Part shown: positions 45,245 through 53,135 of the stretch, piece after piece
How positions within the stretch are numbered: the first letter of the stretch is position 1
Layout of the letters: every line of letters starts with the position of its first letter
From: Mesonia sp008017825
GTDB lineage: Bacteria; Bacteroidota; Bacteroidia; Flavobacteriales; Flavobacteriaceae
Direction: 5' to 3'
Length of the DNA stretch: 64,000 nt
Assembly (NCBI RefSeq): GCF_008017825.1
Contig: NZ_VRLS01000057.1
Coordinates: forward strand, 62,001-126,000
Notes under the pieces: generated by a model
What the model was told of the DNA's origin: nothing
Database searches by the model: none
What the model saw: only the letters and a program-made list of their open reading frames with translations
Translations under genes and position numbers: made by a program

Positions 45245-46468
45245 ATGACCTCCTTTTTGAAACAATGGGGAGAAGCAGCCAATACTACTCTAGGTTTTTT
45301 CTGGATGGCATTATGGGCTTTTATCCTTGGTTATATAATTAGTAGTATGATACAAATTTTTGTAACCGAAAATCGGATGCAAAAATCTATGGGCAAGAAT
45401 GAAGGTAAAAGTATTTTGCTAGGTACATTTTTTGGTTTTATAAGTAGCTCTTGTAGTTTTGCAGCGCTTGCTTCTACTAAATCCATATTTAAAAAAGGAG
45501 CTAGTTTTGTGTCTTCCATTGCATTTTTACTGGCTTCTACCAATCTTGTGATTGAATTAGGAATTATTATTTCTATCTTTTTAGGATGGCAATTTGTTAT
45601 AGGGGAATATGTAGGCGGTCTTCTATTAATACTTATTTGTTGGGCATTAATACGTATTATCAACCCTAAAAAGCTTATTAAAAAAGCACGTAAAAATCTG
45701 GAAAGTGAAGATGATGACGCTTCTACCAATTCTACAGACTGGAAAAAACAGATAAAAAAAGAAGAAAGTTGGGCGCGCGTAGCTAAAAAATACAAAATGG
45801 AATGGCAAATGGTTTGGAAAGACGTAACTGTTGGTTTTACCATTGCTGGTATAGTTGCTGCTTTTGTACCTGATTCTTTCTTCCAAACTTTATTTATTAA
45901 CAGCGGGGAGGGAAATACAGATTTTACTTTTCTTGAAATTCTAGAACATATTGTTGTTGGTCCCGTAGCAGCATTTTTAACCTTTATTGGTTCTATGGGA
46001 AATATTCCGTTAGCAGCGTTATTATTTGGCAAAGGCGTTAGTTTTGCCGGAGTAATGGCTTTTATATTTAGTGATTTGGTAGTTTTCCCTGTATTGCGTA
46101 TCAATGCAAAATATTATGGTTGGAAAATGTCTCTCTTTATTGTTTTTCTCTTATTCACTGCATTAATTGGTGCTTCATTAGCACTGCATTACACGTTTGA
46201 TTTATTTAGTATTCTTCCAGATCCTTCTCAAGTTAAAATTGAGGATCAAGAATTCTTTAAAGTTAATTATACCTTATTTTTAAATTTAGGCTTCCTCGCT
46301 ATTTCTGGCTATTTAATTTACTTAGGTTTCTTTAAAAAGAAAGATGTAGATCACGCTATGAGTGAAATGGCACCAAAAAGTCAGCTACTGGAAACTGTTT
46401 TAAAATATGCCGCCTTCGCTTGTTATATTTGGTTAGTAGGAGGATTGGCGGTAAAATACATTTTCTAA
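45245..46468 (+). CDS. COG0701/DUF318 permease
   Basis: 407 residues with about nine membrane segments in two similar halves separated by a charged cytoplasmic loop (about residues 140-185). Conserved cores are GFISSSCSFAALASTKSIF near residue 58 and TFIGSMGNIPLAALLFGKG near residue 245. The family includes ArsP, which exports organoarsenicals, and many uncharacterised metal-linked permeases; the Cys of SSSCS is a plausible metal or metalloid ligand. Placement with DUF3347 and a copper ATPase suggests soft-metal transport. The exact substrate is unknown. Confidence 0.88.
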   Translation: MTSFLKQWGEAANTTLGFFWMALWAFILGYIISSMIQIFVTENRMQKSMGKNEGKSILLGTFFGFISSSCSFAALASTKSIFKKGASFVSSIAFLLASTNLVIELGIIISIFLGWQFVIGEYVGGLLLILICWALIRIINPKKLIKKARKNLESEDDDASTNSTDWKKQIKKEESWARVAKKYKMEWQMVWKDVTVGFTIAGIVAAFVPDSFFQTLFINSGEGNTDFTFLEILEHIVVGPVAAFLTFIGSMGNIPLAALLFGKGVSFAGVMAFIFSDLVVFPVLRINAKYYGWKMSLFIVFLLFTALIGASLALHYTFDLFSILPDPSQVKIEDQEFFKVNYTLFLNLGFLAISGYLIYLGFFKKKDVDHAMSEMAPKSQLLETVLKYAAFACYIWLVGGLAVKYIF

Positions 46469-46471
46469 AAA

Positions 46472-47032
46472 ATGATACAGGAATTTTACATTAAAAATAT
46501 GGTTTGTGATCGCTGTAAAATTGCAGTGCAAAAAACAGCAGAAGGTTTTCAAGCTAAGATTGAAGAAATTCAGTTAGGTAGGGTTGTTTTAGAAACAAAT
46601 CATTTATTCCATTTTAAAGAATTTAAAACCGCACTAGAAAATAATGGTTTTGAATTAATAGAAAATCCAGAAATTAAACTCGCAGAAGATATTAAAGTCA
46701 AGCTAATTGCGTTTATGGAAGAGTATACTTCAGAAGAAAAAATTTCTACCTACCTCAGTAAGTCTTTACATAAGGATTATACGGTCTTAAGTAAAACTTT
46801 TAAAAAAATTGAAACACAAACTATAGAAAAATACTTTATCAAGCTGAAGATAGAAAAAGCAAAAGAGCTTATACAAATGAATAAATTTTCATTTTCAGAA
46901 ATTGCTTATCAATTAGACTACAAAACTATCAATCATTTATCCGGGCAATTTAAAACGATAACAGGAACCACGATGAGTGATTATAAAAATAACCAAGATT
47001 GGAATAGAACCTCACTAGACAAAATTGTGTAA
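46472..47032 (+). CDS. HMA-like domain fused to AraC-type DNA-binding domain (candidate metal sensor)
   Basis: 186 residues. The first 65 form a ferredoxin-like HMA fold with a metal-binding CxxC (NMVCDRC, Cys12 and Cys15), though the second half of the fold is diverged. Residues about 95-172 are the two helix-turn-helix units of an AraC domain (YFIKLKIEKAKELIQMNKFS, EIAYQLDYKTINHLSGQFK). This layout predicts a one-component regulator that binds Cu(I) or a similar ion directly. Starts 3 bp after the permease and stops 68 bp before copA, with a direct-repeat operator overlapping its stop codon. Confidence 0.85.
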   Translation: MIQEFYIKNMVCDRCKIAVQKTAEGFQAKIEEIQLGRVVLETNHLFHFKEFKTALENNGFELIENPEIKLAEDIKVKLIAFMEEYTSEEKISTYLSKSLHKDYTVLSKTFKKIETQTIEKYFIKLKIEKAKELIQMNKFSFSEIAYQLDYKTINHLSGQFKTITGTTMSDYKNNQDWNRTSLDKIV

Positions 47033-47063
47033 ACCCTACCTATAATTATGTAAACCTCTACCC
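47028..47063 (+). promoter_or_regulatory. AraC-style direct-repeat operator before copA
   Basis: TGTAAACCCTACC (47028-47040) and TGTAAACCTCTACC (47049-47062) are direct repeats exactly 21 bp apart, two helical turns. The second ends 12 bp before the copA -7 box, the position for an activator contacting RNA polymerase. The first overlaps the regulator's stop codon. Confidence 0.65.
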
Positions 47064-47074
47064 TGCACTCTCCT

Positions 47075-47082
47075 TAACTTTG
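47075..47082 (+). promoter_or_regulatory. -7 box of copA promoter
   Basis: TAACTTTG matches TAnnTTTG, 18 bp before the copA ATG at 47101. There is no TTTG -33 element, which fits an activator-dependent promoter served by the direct repeats. Confidence 0.6.
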
Positions 47083-47100
47083 CTAATAAAAGAAAGCAAA

Positions 47101-49599
47101 ATGAAACATACTTATCATATACACGGAATGTCTTGCGGTGGTTGCCAAAACCACGTACAACAGACCTTAGCAGAAGTAAACGGAGTTAAAAATGTAGATG
47201 TAAATTTAGAAAAAGCTGAAGCTGAAATTGAAATGGAAAAACACATTCCGTTAGATAAATTTCAGGAAGCTTTAAAAAATGATGGTGGGCGTTATTCTAT
47301 TCATCATCAAGACGAAAAACCTCAGCCTAAAAAAGAGTCTTCTATTCACAAAAAACAAGGAAACGGTACAGGTATTTATTATTGTCCTATGCATTGTGAG
47401 GGTGATAAAACTTACCATGAGCCTGGTGATTGTCCTAAATGCGGAATGGATTTGGTTGAAGAAGTTTCTACACAACCTACAAGCACAACATATACCTGCC
47501 CAATGCATCCTGAGGTTATTGAAAACCAACCTGGAGATTGCCCCAAATGCGGAATGGACCTTGTACCCAAAAAACCAGACCTTTCTGCTGAAGAAAAAAC
47601 CTATGCTCAACTCAGTAAAAAATTCTGGATTGCGCTTGCTTTTACGCTTCCCGTATTTATCATTTCTATGTCAGATATGATCACTAACAATCCTTTATAT
47701 GATATTTTAGAATTAAAGTACTGGAACTGGATTCAATTTGTTCTTTCTATTCCTGTAGTTTTTTATGCTACTTGGATGTTTTTTGAGCGGGCTTATAAAT
47801 CACTAAAAACATGGAATTTAAACATGTTTACCCTCATTGGTATTGGTGCTAGTGTAGCTTGGGTATTTAGTGTGGTATCGCTTTTATTTCCAGATATTTT
47901 TCCGCAACAATTTAAAACTGAAAGTGGTACTGTGCATGTTTATTTTGAAGCTGCTACCGTAATTTTAACGCTGGTCTTATTAGGTCAACTTATGGAAGCC
48001 CGAGCACACAGTAAGACAAATTCTGCAGTAAAAGAATTAATAAAACTAAGTCCCAATGAAGCTACACGAATTGTTAACAATCAAGAAGTAAAAATTTCTG
48101 TAGATCAAATAGAAGTTGGTGACAAACTACGTGTAAAACCCGGAGAAAAAATACCTGTAGACGGTGTAATTACTGAAGGGAAAAGCTCTATTGATGAATC
48201 TATGATTACTGGAGAACCTATTCCCGGAGAAAAAAATAAGGGTGACCAAGTAAGTTCTGGAACTATAAATGGACAACAAAGCTTTGTAATGGAGGCTAAA
48301 AAAGTAGGCAACGAAACCCTTTTGGCTCAGATTATAAAAATGGTAAATAAAGCGAGTAGAAGTCAAGCTCCTATTCAAAAAGTAGCCGATAGAATTTCTG
48401 CTTATTTTGTACCCGTGGTTGTTATTATTTCTGTCATCACCTTCTTTATCTGGGCAATTTTTGGACCAGAACCTGCCTATGTTTTTGGGTTTGTAAATGC
48501 CGTTGCCGTATTAATAATCGCTTGCCCTTGTGCGTTAGGCTTAGCAACTCCAATGTCTGTTATGGTTGGTATTGGTAAAGGAGCACAAAATGGAGTATTA
48601 ATAAAAAATGCCGAAGCGTTAGAAAAGCTCAATCAAATAGATGTACTTATTGTAGACAAAACAGGCACACTAACCGAAGGAAAACCTAAAGTAGAAAAAA
48701 TAGGTTTCCATAAAAATTCTTCTGAAGAAACGGTATTAAAAGTAATTGCTTCCTTAAATCAATATAGTGAGCACCCTTTAGCTAAAGCTACACTTCATTA
48801 TGCTGAAGAAAAAAATACACCTTTACTAAAAACTGAAAATTTTGAAGCCATTACAGGAAAAGGTGTGCAAGGTGAAATTGAAAGTCAGTTCTATTTTTTG
48901 GGAAATAAACGTTTAATTGAAGAACATTCTATTTCAATTTCAGAAGAGTTTCAACAAGAAATCATTCAGCAACAAGAAAAAGGAAAAACAGTTTCTTACC
49001 TCGCTAATGATAAAGAAGTTTTAGGTTATGTAGTAATAGGCGATCCTATTAAAAAGAGTTCTAAAAAAGCGATACAAGAACTTCAAAATAAAGGCATTGA
49101 GGTAATTATGCTTACCGGAGATAATGAGCAAACCGCTGCTGCGGTGGCTAATGAAGTTGGTGTAAATACTTTTAAAGCGAGCATGCTTCCTGGAGCTAAG
49201 CAAAATGAAGTAAAAAGCCTACAAAAAGAAGGAAAAAAAGTAGCGATGGCTGGTGATGGTATTAATGACGCTCCCGCCTTAGCACAAAGTAATATTGGTA
49301 TTGCGATGGGAACGGGTACAGATGTTGCTATAGAAAGTGCAGAAATCACCCTCGTAAAAGGCGATTTACAGGGTATTGTAAAAGCAATTCATTTAAGTGA
49401 GAAAGTGATTAAAAATATTAAACAGAATTTATTTTTTGCGCTCATCTATAATAGCATAGGTGTACCAATTGCTGCGGGTGTATTATTTCCGTTTTTCGGA
49501 ATTTTATTATCACCTATGATTGCCGCCTTGGCGATGAGTTTTAGCTCTGTTTCTGTAATTACCAACGCGCTTCGTCTACGTGGCGCTAGTATTGATTAA
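47101..49599 (+). CDS. copA: Copper-translocating P1B-type ATPase
   Basis: 832 residues from the ATG at 47101, chosen because the -7 box lies just upstream (an upstream in-frame codon at 47080 falls inside it). Order: HMA domain with GMSCGGC (Cys12, Cys15); two short heavy-metal-binding repeats, each C-P-M-H ... GDCPKCGMDL (about 90-117 and 135-162); eight membrane segments; CPC at 475-477; phosphorylated Asp519 in DKTGTLT; hinge GDGINDAPA near 718. The CPC motif and HMA suit Cu(I) export. The two His/Cys/Met repeats are typical of Bacteroidota copper/silver pumps. Ends in a strong terminator. Confidence 0.95.
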   Translation: MKHTYHIHGMSCGGCQNHVQQTLAEVNGVKNVDVNLEKAEAEIEMEKHIPLDKFQEALKNDGGRYSIHHQDEKPQPKKESSIHKKQGNGTGIYYCPMHCEGDKTYHEPGDCPKCGMDLVEEVSTQPTSTTYTCPMHPEVIENQPGDCPKCGMDLVPKKPDLSAEEKTYAQLSKKFWIALAFTLPVFIISMSDMITNNPLYDILELKYWNWIQFVLSIPVVFYATWMFFERAYKSLKTWNLNMFTLIGIGASVAWVFSVVSLLFPDIFPQQFKTESGTVHVYFEAATVILTLVLLGQLMEARAHSKTNSAVKELIKLSPNEATRIVNNQEVKISVDQIEVGDKLRVKPGEKIPVDGVITEGKSSIDESMITGEPIPGEKNKGDQVSSGTINGQQSFVMEAKKVGNETLLAQIIKMVNKASRSQAPIQKVADRISAYFVPVVVIISVITFFIWAIFGPEPAYVFGFVNAVAVLIIACPCALGLATPMSVMVGIGKGAQNGVLIKNAEALEKLNQIDVLIVDKTGTLTEGKPKVEKIGFHKNSSEETVLKVIASLNQYSEHPLAKATLHYAEEKNTPLLKTENFEAITGKGVQGEIESQFYFLGNKRLIEEHSISISEEFQQEIIQQQEKGKTVSYLANDKEVLGYVVIGDPIKKSSKKAIQELQNKGIEVIMLTGDNEQTAAAVANEVGVNTFKASMLPGAKQNEVKSLQKEGKKVAMAGDGINDAPALAQSNIGIAMGTGTDVAIESAEITLVKGDLQGIVKAIHLSEKVIKNIKQNLFFALIYNSIGVPIAAGVLFPFFGILLSPMIAALAMSFSSVSVITNALRLRGASID

Positions 49600-49617
49600 C
49601 TAAAGAAAAATTAATAG

Positions 49618-49664
49618 AAAAAGGTGTACATATCAGTTTATAAAATTGTTATGTACACCTTTTT
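49618..49664 (+). terminator. Terminator of the metal locus
   Basis: Perfect 14-bp arms AAAAAGGTGTACAT (49618-49631) and ATGTACACCTTTTT (49651-49664) with a 19-nt loop. Confidence 0.85.
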
Positions 49665-49867
49665 AATTTCTTTCTTCATTATAAAAATTTCATGCTAATC
49701 TCAAATCCATACTGCTGTTGATTCCATAAAAAATTATTAAAAAAAAATTAAATAAAAATCGATTCATTTTCTAAACAATATTTTTTTCTTAATTTAGTTA
49801 TTATAAAAAATCTTTATACACCGTTAAAACGCCTATGTAACGAAAGCTACTTTTAATTTTATAGAAT

Positions 49868-50464
49868 ATGAATGCGTTACTTGATAAAACTAAAGAGCAT
49901 TGTACACAATTACTTTTACAAAGTCGCTGCAATGAACTTTCTTTTCATAACACTCAACATACAAAAGAAGTTTTTGCTGCCGTAAAAAAGATAGGCTTCT
50001 ACTCCAATTTGAACAAGGAAGAATTAGAAGTTGTACTATTAGCTGCCTTATTTCATGATACAGGAAATATAGATTGCTTTAATGGTCATGAAGATGTTAG
50101 TGCTCATAAAGCTTCTGAGTATTTAACTGAAATTGGCTTTGATCCTCAAAAAACGGAAAAGGTGGTGAAATGTATTTTAGCTACCAAAATGCCTCAAACC
50201 CCAACAAATATTTTAGAACAAGTACTTTGTGATGCAGATTTATCTCATTTAGGCAAAGAGAACTTTATTTCTAAAAATAAGCTACTTAGAGAAGAGTGGA
50301 GCGAACACTTAAAAATGTGTTTCAGTAATAAAGAATGGGTGAAGCTGAATATTGACTTTTTAGAACGTCATAAATATTTTACGGCTTACGGTAAAAAAGA
50401 ACTGCAGCCACAAAAAGAAAGAAATCTTAAGATTTTGAAACAACAATTCGCAGAGATTTACTAA
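49868..50464 (+). CDS. HD-domain phosphohydrolase-like protein
   Basis: 198 residues, soluble. HD metal motif: His31 in HNTQHTKEV, His63-Asp64 in LAALFHDTGN, and the later Asp in CDADLSHLG. HD proteins of this small type hydrolyse nucleotides or cyclic nucleotides, sometimes (p)ppGpp-like molecules; the substrate is not readable. It stands alone between the copper locus and udk, with long AT-rich stretches on both sides. Confidence 0.85.
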   Translation: MNALLDKTKEHCTQLLLQSRCNELSFHNTQHTKEVFAAVKKIGFYSNLNKEELEVVLLAALFHDTGNIDCFNGHEDVSAHKASEYLTEIGFDPQKTEKVVKCILATKMPQTPTNILEQVLCDADLSHLGKENFISKNKLLREEWSEHLKMCFSNKEWVKLNIDFLERHKYFTAYGKKELQPQKERNLKILKQQFAEIY

Positions 50465-50801
50465 AGGTTGATACACCATAATATTCTTGATCTCATACAG
50501 CAAAGTCTTCTCGAAGATATAGATTGAAGTATAATTAGTGTAAGGATTTCAATGATGAACATAGGATTAGTGAGTAACAACATTATGCTTTAGCTAGATA
50601 AATATTAAATAATTAAAATTTAATTTTCTTTACTTGTAGGCATCTTATTTTGGGTAGATGATTTTAGTATTTCAAATACAAATAAGAATCGCTTGGCTTA
50701 AATTTCTATTCTTTTTTGAAAAGGAAATTTATCATTGTTGGTAAAAAAAATAGATTTACTTCTTAAAAATATTAATTTTGCAAACTTATAAAGACTAAGT
50801 T
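50465..50801. other. 337-bp intergenic region before udk
   Basis: AT-rich, no terminator hairpin or RNA gene seen. It contains the udk -7 box near its right end. A 40-codon open frame on the minus strand (about 50461-50586) is judged accidental. Confidence 0.6.
50773..50780 (+). promoter_or_regulatory. -7 box of the udk promoter
   Basis: TAATTTTG, exact TAnnTTTG, 21 bp before the udk ATG. The nearest TTG (50738-50740) is too far for a normal -33 spacing. Confidence 0.45.
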
Positions 50802-51410
50802 ATGCTAATTATAGGGATTGCCGGAGGTACAGGTGGTGGAAAAACTACTGTAGTAAATACTATTGTTGACGAATTACAACACGAAGAAGTTGCAGTAATT
50901 TCTCAAGATTCTTACTACCAAGATACTAGTGACTTATCTTATGATGAACGCACTCAAATTAATTTTGACCATCCCCAATCTATAGATTTCGACCTGTTAG
51001 TCAGTCACCTAAAAGAATTAAAAAAAGGAAACGCTATAGAGCAACCGGTTTATTCTTTCGTAGAACATAATCGCACAGGAAAAACACTTAAAACTTTACC
51101 TAAAAAGGTGATGATCGTAGAAGGCATTCTAATTCTCACCAATCCTAAATTAAGAAAAATGTGCGATATAAAAATATACGTACATGCCGACAGTGATGAG
51201 CGATTAATCAGACGTTTAAAAAGAGATATCAATGAACGAGGTAGGGATATCGATGAGGTACTCAATAGATACCAAACTACTTTAAAACCTATGCACCAAC
51301 AGTTTATTGAACCTACAAAAGAATACGCAGATATTATCATTCCTTACAATCGCTACAATACCGTAGCTGTTGATATTGTCCAAACAATTATCAAGCAGCG
51401 TTTAGACTAA
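50802..51410 (+). CDS. udk: Uridine kinase
   Basis: 202 residues. P-loop GGTGGGKT is at 8-15, followed by the substrate segment SQDSYYQDTSDLSYDERTQI and FDHPQSIDFD, and the lid region ERLIRRLKRDINERGRD. Salvage enzyme phosphorylating uridine and cytidine to UMP and CMP. It is followed 18 bp later by the ftsB-like gene, so the two are likely co-transcribed. Cytosolic. Confidence 0.96.
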   Translation: MLIIGIAGGTGGGKTTVVNTIVDELQHEEVAVISQDSYYQDTSDLSYDERTQINFDHPQSIDFDLLVSHLKELKKGNAIEQPVYSFVEHNRTGKTLKTLPKKVMIVEGILILTNPKLRKMCDIKIYVHADSDERLIRRLKRDINERGRDIDEVLNRYQTTLKPMHQQFIEPTKEYADIIIPYNRYNTVAVDIVQTIIKQRLD

Positions 51411-51428
51411 TTTTGTATCTTCGCCCAT

Positions 51429-51749
51429 ATGGGTCTCAAAGCACTTTTAAATAATAAATGGTTTAAAATCATTAGCAATAAATATGTTCTTATTTTATTG
51501 CTTTTTGGTGTTTGGATGCTTTTTCTAGACAGTAATTCTTGGTTAGTACATAGAGAACTAAACCAAGAAATTAAAGAGTTAGAAGATAACAAAGCATTTT
51601 ATAGAGCCGAAATTCAACACGATACCACCATTATAAACGGATTAAAAGATTCTTCTGCCTTAGAGAAATTTGCTCGGGAAGAATATTTTATGAAGAAAAA
51701 AAACGAAGAAATCTACATTATAGAATACGATAGTACTCCAAAAAAATAA
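51429..51749 (+). CDS. FtsB/DivIC-family septum formation initiator
   Basis: 106 residues with one transmembrane segment (about residues 18-34, YVLILLLFGVWMLF) followed by a coiled coil (LNQELNQEIK-like heptads, here HRELNQEIKELEDNKAFYRAE) and the family motif LEKFAREEYFMKKKNEEIY. FtsB/DivIC bridges FtsL and FtsQ in the divisome. The linkage udk-ftsB-methylmalonyl-CoA mutase looks lineage-specific. The short gap to mutA (3 bp) suggests one transcript. Confidence 0.9.
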   Translation: MGLKALLNNKWFKIISNKYVLILLLFGVWMLFLDSNSWLVHRELNQEIKELEDNKAFYRAEIQHDTTIINGLKDSSALEKFAREEYFMKKKNEEIYIIEYDSTPKK

Positions 51750-51752
51750 GCC

Positions 51753-53114
51753 ATGGCAAAACATTTAATGAACGATTTTAAAGCGGTTACCGCTAAAGAA
51801 TGGAGACAAAAAATACAGGTAGACTTAAAAGGAGTCGATTATGAGAGTCTAATTACTCACACTCTTGAAGGGATAGACATTAAACCTTTCTATCATCAAG
51901 AGGATACCACCAATAATATTTCGGTTGCTACTCCAAACCAATGGCATATTACCGAAAGATTAACGGTTAAAGATTTAGAAAGTACAATTGAACAAATTAG
52001 CTATAGCTTAAGTAAGGGCACCGAAGCAATTTGGCTAATTATTGAAAGTGAATCTACCAATCTTGTTGAGCTTTTAAAAAGTATTGATATTAAAAAAACT
52101 CCTATCTATATTGAGTTTCAATTTCTTAAACCCAAATACATTATCGCTTTCGCGGAATTCTTAAAAGGAAAGAAACATCAAATCCGTATAGGAATTGACA
52201 TTATAGGAAATCTTGCTGCCACGGGCAATTGGTATCATTCTTTAAAAGATGATCACGAAGCTTTAAATTATATATTCAAACACATAGAAATCCCTGTTGA
52301 GTTAAGTATTAACACTAATATTTACCAAAACGCAGGAGCAAATACTATACAACAACTTTCTTACGCACTTGCCCACACCAATGAATATTTAAATCATAAC
52401 AGTGAAGCTTTAAAAAACAAAAAAATTATTTTTAAAGTTGCCGTAGGATCTAATTACTTCTTTGAAATCGCTAAAATAAAAGCTTTACGGAATTTATACG
52501 CAACCTTAGCCAATGCTTATCAGTTACCTGAAAAGATAGAAATACTTGCATTCCCTACCAATCGCAACAAAACTATTTACGATTATAATGTAAATATGTT
52601 AAGAACAACTACCGAATGTATGAGTGCTATTTTGGGCGGAGCAGATTTTATTTGCAATAACGCTTACGATAAAATTTTCCATAAAGAGAATGAATTCGGA
52701 AGTAGAATAGCTCGCAATCAACTTCTTATTTTAAAAAATGAGAGTTACTTCGATAAAGTGAGTAATCCTGCAGATGGAGCATACTACATAGAGAACCTTA
52801 CCCAACAACTTTCAGAAAAAGCTTTAGAGCTTTTTAAAAGTATAGAAAAAGGAGGCGGATTTTTAGTTCAACTAAAAGAAGGAACCATTCAAAGAAAAAT
52901 TAAAGAATCTGCACAAAAAGAACAAGAAGAATTTAATGAAGGAAAAACTATTTTGGTGGGGACCAATAGATACGAGAATGCTGAAGATAAAATGAAAAAT
53001 GAATTAGAAATTTCTCCTTTTTTAGAAAAGAAAGAACGAAAAACCCTCCTACCTCCTATTATTCAAAGGCGTTTAGCAGAGAGTTTAGAGCAGTCGAGAT
53101 TAAAACAAGAGTAA
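51753..53114 (+). CDS. mutA: Methylmalonyl-CoA mutase small (beta) subunit
   Basis: 453 residues. It matches the TIM-barrel half of the mutase (MRTTTECMSAILGGADFICN-like segment, here NMLRTTTECMSAILGGADFI, and YYIENLTQQLSEKALEL) but ends before a B12-binding domain. Propionibacterium-type small subunits are near 630 residues, so this one is about 180 shorter. It is non-catalytic and structural in the heterodimer. It lies 21 bp upstream of the large subunit gene and is surely co-transcribed. Confidence 0.93.
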   Translation: MAKHLMNDFKAVTAKEWRQKIQVDLKGVDYESLITHTLEGIDIKPFYHQEDTTNNISVATPNQWHITERLTVKDLESTIEQISYSLSKGTEAIWLIIESESTNLVELLKSIDIKKTPIYIEFQFLKPKYIIAFAEFLKGKKHQIRIGIDIIGNLAATGNWYHSLKDDHEALNYIFKHIEIPVELSINTNIYQNAGANTIQQLSYALAHTNEYLNHNSEALKNKKIIFKVAVGSNYFFEIAKIKALRNLYATLANAYQLPEKIEILAFPTNRNKTIYDYNVNMLRTTTECMSAILGGADFICNNAYDKIFHKENEFGSRIARNQLLILKNESYFDKVSNPADGAYYIENLTQQLSEKALELFKSIEKGGGFLVQLKEGTIQRKIKESAQKEQEEFNEGKTILVGTNRYENAEDKMKNELEISPFLEKKERKTLLPPIIQRRLAESLEQSRLKQE

Positions 53115-53135
53115 AATTCTATAAATACGAAAGAG

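Noticed and set aside
45331..46104. Long open frame (257 codons) antisense to the permease gene
   Set aside because: The plus-strand permease is clearly coding with membrane segments and family motifs; the antisense frame has a low-complexity, Ile/Pro/Ser-rich product typical of a mirror of a membrane protein gene.
50507..50518. TCTTCTCGAAGA palindrome in the udk upstream region
   Set aside because: Too short, single copy, and not near a promoter element; no support for function.
50461..50586. Minus-strand frame of about 40 codons before udk
   Set aside because: No leader or promoter, no recognisable motif; length is expected by chance in AT-rich DNA of this size.
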